A DNA stretch of 64,000 nucleotides from Bacillota bacterium (lineage in GTDB: Bacteria; Bacillota; Clostridia; Lachnospirales; Lachnospiraceae), in the NCBI GenBank assembly GCA_023458035.1, contig JAEXAX010000002.1:1-64000 (forward strand), written 5' to 3'. The position numbers and the translations under genes are program-made. Position 1 is the first letter of the stretch. Each line of letters opens with the position of its first letter. The notes under the pieces were generated by a model, which saw nothing but the letters and a program-made list of their open reading frames with translations, was not told the DNA's origin and did not search any database. Shown here piece by piece: positions 42,253 to 50,852 of this stretch.

Positions 42253-43351
42253 ATCTTGGAGTAGTAGAAAAGATTTGAGAGATGTATTCAAAACATCCCT
42301 CAAAACAGTATTCACCAGGTCATGTCTTTGTGTGATCATGAGCTCACTACTGGTAAGTGCCTGTCAAAAGAAGGATAAACCAATTGATCGAAATAAGGTG
42401 GATATTGGAGTTGTTATCACTACAGAACAGAGTTATAATTCTAAAATTTTATGGTTGGATTCACAGCTTGAAAAAGTACAAGAACAAAATTTAAAGTACG
42501 CCAGACTTGGTACACAATTTTATTCACCGGAATCTAGAAATGGAAAGTTGTTTTTAATACCGCAGGGTCTGGGTAAAACAAAAGATGCCAAAAAAGTGAT
42601 TAGTATTGATAAAAAGTCATTGGCGATAGAAGAATATCCATTTACTAATATTGCTATAAATCATATGGCTAATATTGGGAATCAGGTATATGCCGTGAAT
42701 TCCGGAGCCAGTGATAGCTGTATTGAATCTTATAACACAAAAGAACATACAAATAAGATAGTGCAAATGGACCAAACATATTTGTATTCGATTATCCCGG
42801 CAGATGACAGATTACTTGGTTTCTCAACACAAGCTGAGCTGGGCACTACAAAATCAAAGGTTACTATGAATGTGTTTACGTCGGAGCTTCAGCTTTTAAA
42901 AGAAATAGATATTTCGAATTTTGGAATACCAACGAGAAAATATTGTGAAGATGATACTGACTTATATATTACGGTTAATTATAATAATAATGATACATCT
43001 ACCGGAAAGATTCTTAAAATCAACAAGAAAGATTATCATATCAAAGAAATCTCATTGAAGCAGGATTTTCCAAATGATATATATAAGTATGGGGATCAGT
43101 TTATTGTCACATATTTTGATCCGGTTCAAAATATAGGAACGACTGTGTCGGTACTGGATAGTGCCGGTCGCGAAAGAAACATTGATTTAAAAACGGAATT
43201 AGCTTTGACAGCGATTAAGGATGAGAAATTTTTCGTTGCTAACAATAGCGGAATACAGGTTTATTCGATACCGGACTTTAAGCTTTTGAAAGAATATAGC
43301 ATTGATGTTAAAAGCAGTCATTATGCATCGGCTTTGTTGGTCGTGGAATAA
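42242..43351 (+). CDS. Putative lipoprotein, possible beta-propeller
   Basis: This 369-residue protein has an unusually long basic N-terminus, then a hydrophobic stretch and a lipobox LVSAC with the lipidated cysteine at residue 41. The mature part has repeated blocks such as GKLFLIPQG, KVISIDKKSLAIEEY and GKILKINKKDYHIKEI, which resemble short beta-propeller repeats. No enzyme motif is seen and the family is not recognised. The start of the gene contains a near-perfect inverted repeat (42274-42304). It is AT-rich like its neighbours. It appears intact, unlike the flanking genes. Confidence 0.75.
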   Translation: MKNKSWSSRKDLRDVFKTSLKTVFTRSCLCVIMSSLLVSACQKKDKPIDRNKVDIGVVITTEQSYNSKILWLDSQLEKVQEQNLKYARLGTQFYSPESRNGKLFLIPQGLGKTKDAKKVISIDKKSLAIEEYPFTNIAINHMANIGNQVYAVNSGASDSCIESYNTKEHTNKIVQMDQTYLYSIIPADDRLLGFSTQAELGTTKSKVTMNVFTSELQLLKEIDISNFGIPTRKYCEDDTDLYITVNYNNNDTSTGKILKINKKDYHIKEISLKQDFPNDIYKYGDQFIVTYFDPVQNIGTTVSVLDSAGRERNIDLKTELALTAIKDEKFFVANNSGIQVYSIPDFKLLKEYSIDVKSSHYASALLVVE

Positions 43352-43383
43352 AGAGATATTTGTACAGGAGTATAGGTGATGAC

Positions 43384-43767
43384 ATGGTTATGTCTAAAGA
43401 CTAACTAACAGTGATGGAAATGCTTTGGGAGGGGGAATGTCTGGATGAACAAGGTGAGATTCAGGCATTGGAATTAGCCAAACTGTTATATGAAAAGCAT
43501 GGAATGGGTAAGACATCCTGTTATACTTTTTTTGGGCGATTACTGGAAAAAGGAGCGATTACTAGGCGATATCCCAAATATACTATCAAACCCATTATCT
43601 CCAGAGAAGAGGCGCTTCAAAGTCAGCAGGACGAGGCGATCGATCAATTATTCCAAGGCTCGTTTTTCAATGTTTGCCGTGCTTTTCTGGGAAAGAGAAA
43701 GGTTGGTCAAACAGAATTAAATGAGATGAGGAAATTAATTGACAGTTTTGAATCAGAGGAAGAATAG
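43384..43767 (+). pseudogene. BlaI/MecI-like repressor gene with an early nonsense codon
   Basis: The frame from ATG 43384 reads MVMSKD, then TAA at 43402-43404, then LTVMEMLWEGE, which is the normal start of a BlaI-family winged helix. The rest of the gene (about 120 codons) is intact, with KTSCYTFFGRLLEKGAITRR as recognition helix and wing. A GTG at 43411 could restart translation but has no ribosome-binding site and would lose the first helix. BlaI-type repressors are normally paired with an M56 sensor protease, whose remnant follows. A sequencing error at one base would also explain this. Confidence 0.7.
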
Positions 43768-43770
43768 AAA

Positions 43771-44406
43771 ATGGTTGATATACTGATGTTTCTGTCAGTG
43801 CCGATGCGTTCTTTGGATGAGAGTATAAGAAATATGACAAAGCACTGAGGTTTTTTCTTATCGCTGATGCATCGTATCATTGTCACCGGAGTGATATTGA
43901 TTTATATTGTGGTGAAGATTCTGCAAAGAAATTGGGCTGTCAAAACTTCGTATCAGTTGGGAAAAGACGAGCGAATCGAATACTGGCTGGCACAGTTTAA
44001 ACTGAAAAGAAAGATAGAAATACTGGTCAATGACAGCATTAAAGTCCCACTGACATATGGAATCATTCGTCTCAGAATTATTCTGCAAAGCAGTATTCTG
44101 AAGGATGACGAATTGCTAAAGTATGTGATTATTCACGAAATGACACATATCAAGAAGTTTGATATCGTATTTAACCATTTGAAGAATCTCATTGTCAGCC
44201 TGCATTGGTACAACTTTTTTGTTTTGGTGGCAGCCAGATATGCAGAGGATGATATCGAGGCATTGTGTGATAAGCTGGTCATCTGTAGGGTGGGAGATAC
44301 GGCGCAGCACAGAAAAGAATATTGCTTATCTATGTTGAAATTGCTGGAGCAAAAAGAAGGCGAAGATAAGGAGGGGTTAAAACTACACCAACAACTGAAA
44401 GGATGA
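43771..44406 (+). pseudogene. Decayed M56-family (BlaR1/MecR1-like) sensor protease
   Basis: ATG 43771 opens MVDILMFLSV, the usual first membrane helix of BlaR1-type proteins, but a TGA at 43846-43848 stops it after 25 codons. The same frame continues to 44406 with one membrane segment near 43885 and the zinc motif HEMTHIKKFD at 44134-44163. Two or more membrane helices expected between are missing, and the extracellular sensor domain is absent. The remaining 179-codon part from ATG 43867 could be made alone, but the full sensor cannot. It directly follows the BlaI-like gene, the standard order of such pairs. Confidence 0.7.
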
Positions 44407-44411
44407 TGATT

Positions 44412-44852
44412 ATGAAAAAATGGAAAAAAAGAGCTTCAGGAGTATGCGCGTTTGTATTGGCAATGAGTTTTTCAATCACCGCATTTGCAGATGTGAGAGT
44501 AGTTGAAAAAAATCAGGTTGTTGCAAGTGTGGCTCCGTCAATTACTGAAATCAATATTGATAACCGGGTTACAGAAATCACAGACGAAGAGTACAGCAGG
44601 TTAACGCTTGGAGACCTACCGTTTCAAGAATTAAGAGCGGCAGATGTGGATAGTAAAGTGACTTTGGATGGATTGGATCATAGGTCTTATAGGTTTAACA
44701 TGGTCTCTGTGGAGGGGTATCATCATGATGGCTTTACCATAAAGATAAGCGATGTGTCATGTGCCGGTGAGGTGGACTATGCAATCATCGTCAAACAAGA
44801 TAGTAAGGTTATTATAGGAATTAGTTGCAATCATTGTTGGGCTGTAAAGTAA
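44412..44852 (+). CDS. Small secreted protein of unknown function
   Basis: This 146-residue protein has a clear signal peptide (MKKWKKRASGVCAFVLAMSF, cleavage likely after AFA near residue 26). The mature part is acidic, with SITEINIDNRVTEITDEEYS near the start, and ends CNHCWAVK with a CxxC pair; another cysteine lies in SDVSCAGE. I chose ATG 44412, about 10 bases after AAAGG; in-frame ATGs at 44403 and 44406 are too close to that site. The family is not recognised. It is the last gene of the BlaI/M56 group, so it may have been the output of that sensor. Confidence 0.65.
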   Translation: MKKWKKRASGVCAFVLAMSFSITAFADVRVVEKNQVVASVAPSITEINIDNRVTEITDEEYSRLTLGDLPFQELRAADVDSKVTLDGLDHRSYRFNMVSVEGYHHDGFTIKISDVSCAGEVDYAIIVKQDSKVIIGISCNHCWAVK

Positions 44853-44921
44853 TCATTAACAATCGAACGATTCGCTTGATCTATCCAAACCTTTTTGGGG
44901 GGAGGCAATGAGGTATGAGGA

Positions 44922-44955
44922 ACGGAAGGGAGATTTTTCCCTTCCGTCTTTTTTC
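44922..44955 (+). terminator. Rho-independent terminator closing the AT-rich islet
   Basis: A perfect 9-bp stem ACGGAAGGG/CCCTTCCGT (44922-44930 with 44939-44947) is followed by CTTTTTT. The next 187 bases up to 45142 hold no gene; a weak inverted repeat CGTGC/GCACG (about 44993-45023) is present, and no cobalamin riboswitch core was recognised. Confidence 0.92.
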
Positions 44956-45142
44956 TACCACCGTTTAGCTGTAGAGTAGACTTGTTGTAATCGTGCGTAC
45001 TGAGTAGCATAAAGTAAGCACGGTTGCAATAAGATGAATACTATGGATTATAGAACAACCACCAAAAAGCAGTAACAATTTTTGGTAAAATATGATAAGA
45101 TTACTGGTAGATATGCGTACTTAGAAAGTGGAGAACATGCAG

Positions 45143-47359
45143 ATGAACAAGCAGGAATTGATTCGCAGCATCACGCCGGTGATGGTGATGGAACGCTTAC
45201 ATATAAAGCCCTCGGATAGCGAATACTTACAGACCAGACAGGAGGTCGTTCAGATCCTTGGTTTGGTAGAGGAACGGTTGCATCCGTCTGCCCGTTTTCG
45301 TCGGTTACAGCCGATGGAAAACACCTTGATCTTAGGAGAGGGTACAAAGCAGGGTGCGGCCATGCTGGTCAGTCTGGGAGCGGGAGTGGATGAACTGGCG
45401 GCAGGGCTGCATGACAGCGGCCAGGTCTATCAACAATATATCTTAGAGCTGGTGTTGGATCTGTGCTTGTTTCAGTACTCCAAAGCAGTCTTTGCCGAGG
45501 TTGAGGCCGACCTACAGCGGGATGGCCTTTGTTTTACAAAAATCCTCGAGCCACAGCAGGATTTACAGGAAGGGCAGACCGCCTATCTGCTCAAGCAGCT
45601 GATCTTTGCAGATTATGCGGTACAAAAAACGGAGGCGGGCATGCTGACTCCGGCTAAGTCGATGCTCTTTGCCTATGAACTTGGCAGATGGGAGCAGGCA
45701 GGTAGCCTAGCAAATCAGGCGGCTGAGGGCAGCGGCAGCGCTTCGGTCGGTCACGATTGCAGTCGTTGTCAGCTGCAGGAGTGCATGTTCCGCACAGAGG
45801 AATGCTTTCTGGTCAGCTGGGAGGAGAGTGGATTCACCAAACAGTTTCGCATTAAGACCGGACAATCCTTACGTGACGCCCTGCAGGAGCAGACCATCGC
45901 CATACAGGTACCCTGTGCCGGGCGTGGTGTCTGCAAAAAATGTACCATCAGACTAAAAAGTGGGAAGTTACATGGGGTACAGGTGGCCGGGGATGACTGG
46001 CTGGCCTGTGTCAGCTATGCGGCTTCGGACATCGTCATCGGTCCGTCCGGTGGCGGTCGGCCGGAAAAGGATATTTATGTCGAGGGAACCAAGGTGCCCG
46101 GTCGCTGTAAGCATTCGGCAGCCGTCAGACGGCTGGAAGCGACACGGGTCGGCATCGCTATCGATATCGGCAGTACGACGGTGGCGGTGAACCAGATTGA
46201 TCTGGAATATAAAGGTCGTCCCATCCGCTGGCAGGGCTTAGAGAATCCGCAGCGGCGGTTTGGGGCCGATGTCATTTCCCGGATTCGGGAGGCGACAGAC
46301 GGTCAGGCAGAGACCCTGCGCACCGAGCTGGTGGCGGCGATCTCTCGGGCGATTCGCCAAATTTATAGCGAGAGCACCGAGATACAGCAGGCCTATATGA
46401 AAGGTGAGCAGATGCGGGTGGCCATCGGCGGCAACAGCACCATGATTCATCTGTTGCTCGGTTACCCCTGTGATGCGCTTGGGCAGTATCCCTTCACCGG
46501 CCATTCCTTTGCGGCGGTCAACGGTAGGTGTGCTGAGCTGTTGCCGAACAGCGGTTTGGGTGGCAGTTATTATATCTTTCCGGCATTGGCTGCCTTTGTC
46601 GGCGGTGATATTACGGCTGGTTTGTATGCCGAGGACTTTGCTTCTGCAAAGCAGATCAGACTGTTACTGGACATCGGTACCAACGGTGAGATGGTACTGG
46701 GATCGGCCGATCGGATGGTGGCCTGCGCCACGGCGGCCGGACCGGTCTTTGAAGGCGGTGGCATTCGCTGCGGTATGGGGGCATTGCCGGGAGCGATAGA
46801 CCATGTCTGGCTCGAAGACGGACAGGTGCAGTTTCGTACACTCGGGGCAGAAGAGCCGCGCGGACTGTGTGGTACCGGCCTGATCGATGCAGTGGTGGTG
46901 CTGCGAAAGCTTGCGATCATAGACGAAACCGGTCTTTTGCAGGAGCCGTATTTCACGGAAGGCTATCCATTGACCGAAACTGTCCGCCTGTATCAGGAGG
47001 ACATCCGCAACCTGCAGATGGCCAAGGCAGCCATTGGCGCCGGTATCAAAACTTTGCTTGCGGCTTACGGTATATCCGAGCAGGAATTGTCGGAGGTGAT
47101 TTTGGCCGGCGGCTTTGGCAGTAAGCTGTCAGCGGAAAACAGTCGCACGCTGGGTCTGATTCCCCTATCCGGAGTGCCGATTCGCAGTGCCGGAAATCTG
47201 GTACTGGCCGGCTGCATCCGTTATCTGATGGAGACTGACAAGGCAGAAAGCCTGACAAACGAAGCCGATCCGGCGAGTCTTCTGCCGCAGATCAAAGAAA
47301 TGAATCTGGCCATGGAGCGGGGCTTCCAGGAACGATATTTGGAACATATGAATCTATAG
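45143..47359 (+). CDS. Corrinoid-protein reactivator: MetH-activation-like domain + [2Fe-2S] + ASKHA ATPase
   Basis: This 738-residue protein combines three parts. Residues 1-190 resemble the reactivation domain of cobalamin-dependent methionine synthase (GTKQGAAMLVSLGAGVDEL, TEAGMLTPAKSMLF). A cysteine group (CSRCQLQEC) and a ferredoxin-like [2Fe-2S] site (CAGRGVCKKC near residue 258) follow. From about residue 335 to the end is the ASKHA/DUF4445 ATPase of RamA-type corrinoid activators (AIDIGSTTVAVN, LLDIGTNGEMVL, LAGGFGSKLSAENS). It should use ATP and low-potential electrons to rescue Co(II) enzymes. The start is uncertain between ATG 45143, ATG 45137 and GTG 45128; AAGTGGAG best fits 45143. 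Confidence 0.85.
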   Translation: MNKQELIRSITPVMVMERLHIKPSDSEYLQTRQEVVQILGLVEERLHPSARFRRLQPMENTLILGEGTKQGAAMLVSLGAGVDELAAGLHDSGQVYQQYILELVLDLCLFQYSKAVFAEVEADLQRDGLCFTKILEPQQDLQEGQTAYLLKQLIFADYAVQKTEAGMLTPAKSMLFAYELGRWEQAGSLANQAAEGSGSASVGHDCSRCQLQECMFRTEECFLVSWEESGFTKQFRIKTGQSLRDALQEQTIAIQVPCAGRGVCKKCTIRLKSGKLHGVQVAGDDWLACVSYAASDIVIGPSGGGRPEKDIYVEGTKVPGRCKHSAAVRRLEATRVGIAIDIGSTTVAVNQIDLEYKGRPIRWQGLENPQRRFGADVISRIREATDGQAETLRTELVAAISRAIRQIYSESTEIQQAYMKGEQMRVAIGGNSTMIHLLLGYPCDALGQYPFTGHSFAAVNGRCAELLPNSGLGGSYYIFPALAAFVGGDITAGLYAEDFASAKQIRLLLDIGTNGEMVLGSADRMVACATAAGPVFEGGGIRCGMGALPGAIDHVWLEDGQVQFRTLGAEEPRGLCGTGLIDAVVVLRKLAIIDETGLLQEPYFTEGYPLTETVRLYQEDIRNLQMAKAAIGAGIKTLLAAYGISEQELSEVILAGGFGSKLSAENSRTLGLIPLSGVPIRSAGNLVLAGCIRYLMETDKAESLTNEADPASLLPQIKEMNLAMERGFQERYLEHMNL

Positions 47360-47376
47360 TCCGGAAGGAAGGTACG

Positions 47377-49425
47377 ATGAAACAGTTTGAGCAACAGCCA
47401 AAGCTTTTAGTATTTGCCGGCACCACCGAGGGCAGACAGCTGGCCGAGTTTCTGGAACAGCAGCAGATATCGGCGCTGATCTCGGTGGCCACCGAGTACG
47501 GCAGTGAGGTATTGGCTTCGACCTACAACTATATCAGGATATTGGAAGGACGCATGCAGGAAGAAGACCTGATCCGTCTGCTCGGTGAAACGGGAATCAG
47601 CCATCTGATCGATGCCACCCATCCCTTTGCAAAGGCCGTGACAGAGATGCTGCAGCGCATCTGTGACAGTCATGCCATCCGTTATGACCGCCTGTTGCGG
47701 GCCGAAGACGGCGAAGAGGGCGATGAGATCTTTGCCGGCCTGGATGAGGTGATTGAGTCGCTGCGCCAGCGACCGGGACGGATTATGGCCACCACCGGTT
47801 CAAAGGAAGCGGCCAAGTATGCTGCCTTGCCGGATTTTGACAGCCGTGTCTGGATTCGTGTTTTACCAAGTCTTGAATCAATCGGACTTTGTCGGGAGGC
47901 CGGTTTTTCCGGTAAACAGATCATTGCCATGCAGGGTCCGTTTTCCAAGGAATTAAACAAAAGCCTGATGCAGGAATACGGCATCGACTATCTGATCACC
48001 AAGCAGAGCGGGCGTACCGGTGGGGTCGATGAAAAGATCGCTGCCGCCCGTGAACTGGGTGTGCGGGTGCTGTCGATCGGCAGACCAAAGGAGAGTGGTC
48101 TGTCCTTTGCAGCGCTGTGTGAGCAGCTGCAGGAGCAGTATACTTTCGGCCGTAAGCGTATGGTCAGCATCGTCAGTCTGGGGATGGGTTCGGCCGCCGG
48201 TCTGACCGGTGAAGCAGTGCAGACCCTGCAGGCCTCCGACTTGTTGATCGGTGCCGAGCGGATGATCCGCTCTTTACAGGAGGAATCCTCTCTGTGTTTG
48301 GCCGATAAGCCGGGACAGTTTTCCTATCGTCCAGCTGAAATCATTCGCATGATTGAAGAAAGCAGAGCCACGCATGTTTCGGTGGTGATGTCCGGTGATG
48401 TCGGTTTTTACAGCGGAGCGAAAAAGCTGTTGGCTGCCATCCAAGAGACGCATCCGGATTGGCAGACAAATCTGGTCAGCGGCCTAAGCAGCCCGGTTTA
48501 TTTTCTGGGGAGACTCGGCCGGCCATGGCAGGATGTGGCCCTGCATTCCCTGCATGGAACCGGGGCGGACTTTGCTTCATTGGTTCGCCGCTCTAAGCGC
48601 AGCTTTTATTTACTGGAAGAGGGGGATCTGCGACCGTTTATAGAAGCCTTAGAAAAACTGGGGGCGACAGACGCCCTACTAGCCTATGGCAGTCGCCTGT
48701 CCTACCCGGACGAGGCAGTTCGGATACAGTCGGTGGCCGAGTGGCAGGAAGAATTAGTCAAGCAGCCGCATTGCCTGGAAGTGGCCATGCCGGCGGTGCT
48801 GTATGTCGAGTGGGAGAAGCAACCGCCTCGGCCTGTGATACCGATATTGACGGATGAGGACTTTATCCGCAGTGAGGTGCCGATGACCAAAGAAGAGATC
48901 CGTACCCTGTCCATCGCCAAATTAGGTGCGACGGCTGACAGCGTGGTGTTTGATATCGGAGCCGGCACCGGTTCGGTCAGCATCCAGCTGGCCAAAACGG
49001 TGTATGCCGGGCAGGTGGTGGCCATAGAGCGGCATGCAAAGGCGGTGGAGCTGATTCAGGCAAATAAAGAGAAGCATGGCTGTGCAAACCTGACGGTGAT
49101 TGAGGGGAGGGCACCATTATCGGACGAACAGACGGCCGGGTTACCGAAACCGACCCATGTCTTCATCGGTGGCAGTGCCGGCAGCATGGATGACATCATT
49201 GACTGGTGTCTGAGACTGAATCCGGCGGTCACCTTTGTCTGGAATGCCATCACCTTGGAGAGTGTGGCCCAGATTACGACGGCCATTCGCCGCTTCGAAC
49301 TGGCCGGTGAAGATATCAGCCTGGTACAGGTGAGCAAGGATAAAAAGGTAGCGGGTTATCATATGATGATGGGACAAAATCCGATCTATATTATACGGGC
49401 AAAAGGAGTAAGCCATGAAGTATAG
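47377..49425 (+). CDS. CobK-CbiE-CbiT fusion (precorrin-6A reductase and precorrin-6B methyltransferase/decarboxylase)
   Basis: Three cobalamin enzymes are joined in 682 residues. Residues 1-255 are the precorrin-6A reductase CobK/CbiJ (LVFAGTTEGRQLAEF, IDATHPFAKAVTEM). Residues 261-480 are CbiE (VSIVSLGMGSAAGLTGEA, VVMSGDVGFYSGAKKL), which methylates C5. Residues 500-682 are CbiT (MTKEEIRTLSIAKL, VFDIGAGTGSVSIQLA), which decarboxylates and methylates C15. CbiE-CbiT fusions (CobL) are common; addition of CobK puts successive steps on one chain. AAGGAAGG precedes the start, and the end overlaps cbiA by 11 bases. Confidence 0.92.
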   Translation: MKQFEQQPKLLVFAGTTEGRQLAEFLEQQQISALISVATEYGSEVLASTYNYIRILEGRMQEEDLIRLLGETGISHLIDATHPFAKAVTEMLQRICDSHAIRYDRLLRAEDGEEGDEIFAGLDEVIESLRQRPGRIMATTGSKEAAKYAALPDFDSRVWIRVLPSLESIGLCREAGFSGKQIIAMQGPFSKELNKSLMQEYGIDYLITKQSGRTGGVDEKIAAARELGVRVLSIGRPKESGLSFAALCEQLQEQYTFGRKRMVSIVSLGMGSAAGLTGEAVQTLQASDLLIGAERMIRSLQEESSLCLADKPGQFSYRPAEIIRMIEESRATHVSVVMSGDVGFYSGAKKLLAAIQETHPDWQTNLVSGLSSPVYFLGRLGRPWQDVALHSLHGTGADFASLVRRSKRSFYLLEEGDLRPFIEALEKLGATDALLAYGSRLSYPDEAVRIQSVAEWQEELVKQPHCLEVAMPAVLYVEWEKQPPRPVIPILTDEDFIRSEVPMTKEEIRTLSIAKLGATADSVVFDIGAGTGSVSIQLAKTVYAGQVVAIERHAKAVELIQANKEKHGCANLTVIEGRAPLSDEQTAGLPKPTHVFIGGSAGSMDDIIDWCLRLNPAVTFVWNAITLESVAQITTAIRRFELAGEDISLVQVSKDKKVAGYHMMMGQNPIYIIRAKGVSHEV

Positions 49426-50842
49426 ACTGATGCTGGCCGGTACCGGCAGCGGTTGCGGAAAAACAACATTGACCTGCGGACTGTTGGCGGCACTTAGGAT
49501 GCGCGGCTTGGCAGTACAGGCCTATAAATGCGGTCCGGATTATATCGATCCGCTTTTTCATAGGCAGGTGCTGGGGCAGAAAACCGAAAATCTGGATGCC
49601 TATTTTTCCAATCAGAGCGAACTGAATCTTCTGTTGGAGCAGTCAGAGGCGGACTTTGGCTTGATCGAAGGCGTGATGGGCTATTATGATGGACTTGGGG
49701 CAACGACTGATGTAGCCAGTGCCTATGACATCAGTCGGCTGACCGATACGGCGGTGGTACTGGTGGTACCGGCCAAAGGGATGAGCCTGTCGGTCTGTGC
49801 TCTAATCAGTGGATATTTGCAGTTTCGAGCGGATCAGCGGATCGGCGGCATCATCCTAAATCAGGTGTCGGCCATGTTTTATCCGACCATGAAGCGGATG
49901 ATTGAGGAGACCCTGTCTGTGCCGGTGCTGGGTTTTGTGCCGGCCTTACCGGAGTTACACTGGGGCAGTCGCCATCTGGGCTTGCTCAGACCATCCGAAA
50001 TCCATGATTTTCGCGGACAGATCGAGCGGTTGGCCGATCGGTTGGAAGACAGCATCGATTGGGAAGGACTGTTACAGCTGGCCGAGGTTTCGAAAGAGAT
50101 TTCGCAAGAAAGTTCAAAACCGGAAGAGAGCGGACAGCAGCCAACGGCAGGGTTGTCGCAGTCACAGCAGCCGTCACAAGCTAAGCTACGCATCGCCGTG
50201 GCGGCGGATGAAGCCTTTTGTTTTCACTATCGGCAAAACCTGCGTCTGCTGACGGAACTGGGGGCTGAAGTAATCCGGTTTTCGCCTCTGCAGGATGCGG
50301 CTCTGCCGGATCAGGTAGATGCCTGTATCCTTCCGGGTGGGTACCCGGAGCTGCACGCCGAAGCCTTAAGTCAAAACAGCTCCATGCTGCAGAGCATTCG
50401 GATCGCCTTGGCAGAAGGCTTGCCGTTGCTGGCCGAATGTGGCGGCTATATGTACCTACATCGGGAAATCGAAGATATGGACGGTCGTCTGTGGCCGATG
50501 GTCGGTCATTTTCCGGCCGCTGTCAGACGACAGTCAAGACTGCAGCACTTCGGCTATGCCGAAATTGAGGCTGAGCCGGTCGGTGACTGGAATCTGGTTG
50601 GTGTGCGGGTGCATGAGTTTCATTATTATGCCTCCGAGGCCGGGCATGACAGTGTCAGTGTGATTAAGCCGTTGACCGGTAAAAGTTGGCGCGGCATGTA
50701 CAGCGATGATCAAATGCTGGTCGGCTTTCCGCATTTCTTTTACGGAACAGCAGGTAGCAGGCAGGACGGTCCGGTGCGTTCCTTGTTGAACAAGGCAGCT
50801 GCCTATCGGAAACAACGACAGTCAATATGCGACAATAAATGA
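49415..50842 (+). CDS. cbiA: Cobyrinic acid a,c-diamide synthase
   Basis: CbiA amidates the a and c side chains of cobyrinic acid using glutamine and ATP. The 475-residue protein has an N-terminal P-loop GTGSGCGKTT near residue 9 and KCGPDYIDP near residue 35, and a C-terminal type 1 glutamine amidotransferase domain with LPGGYPE near residue 307 and the nucleophile in AECGGYMYL near residue 340. A low-complexity Ser/Gln stretch near residues 229-255 links the two. It overlaps the preceding fusion gene. Confidence 0.94.
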   Translation: MKYRLMLAGTGSGCGKTTLTCGLLAALRMRGLAVQAYKCGPDYIDPLFHRQVLGQKTENLDAYFSNQSELNLLLEQSEADFGLIEGVMGYYDGLGATTDVASAYDISRLTDTAVVLVVPAKGMSLSVCALISGYLQFRADQRIGGIILNQVSAMFYPTMKRMIEETLSVPVLGFVPALPELHWGSRHLGLLRPSEIHDFRGQIERLADRLEDSIDWEGLLQLAEVSKEISQESSKPEESGQQPTAGLSQSQQPSQAKLRIAVAADEAFCFHYRQNLRLLTELGAEVIRFSPLQDAALPDQVDACILPGGYPELHAEALSQNSSMLQSIRIALAEGLPLLAECGGYMYLHREIEDMDGRLWPMVGHFPAAVRRQSRLQHFGYAEIEAEPVGDWNLVGVRVHEFHYYASEAGHDSVSVIKPLTGKSWRGMYSDDQMLVGFPHFFYGTAGSRQDGPVRSLLNKAAAYRKQRQSICDNK

Positions 50843-50852
50843 GGAAGAGTAA

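Noticed and set aside
44853..45142. Cobalamin riboswitch before the corrinoid/cobalamin genes
   Set aside because: The conserved B12-box core was not found by eye in this stretch; only a terminator and a weak inverted repeat are present.
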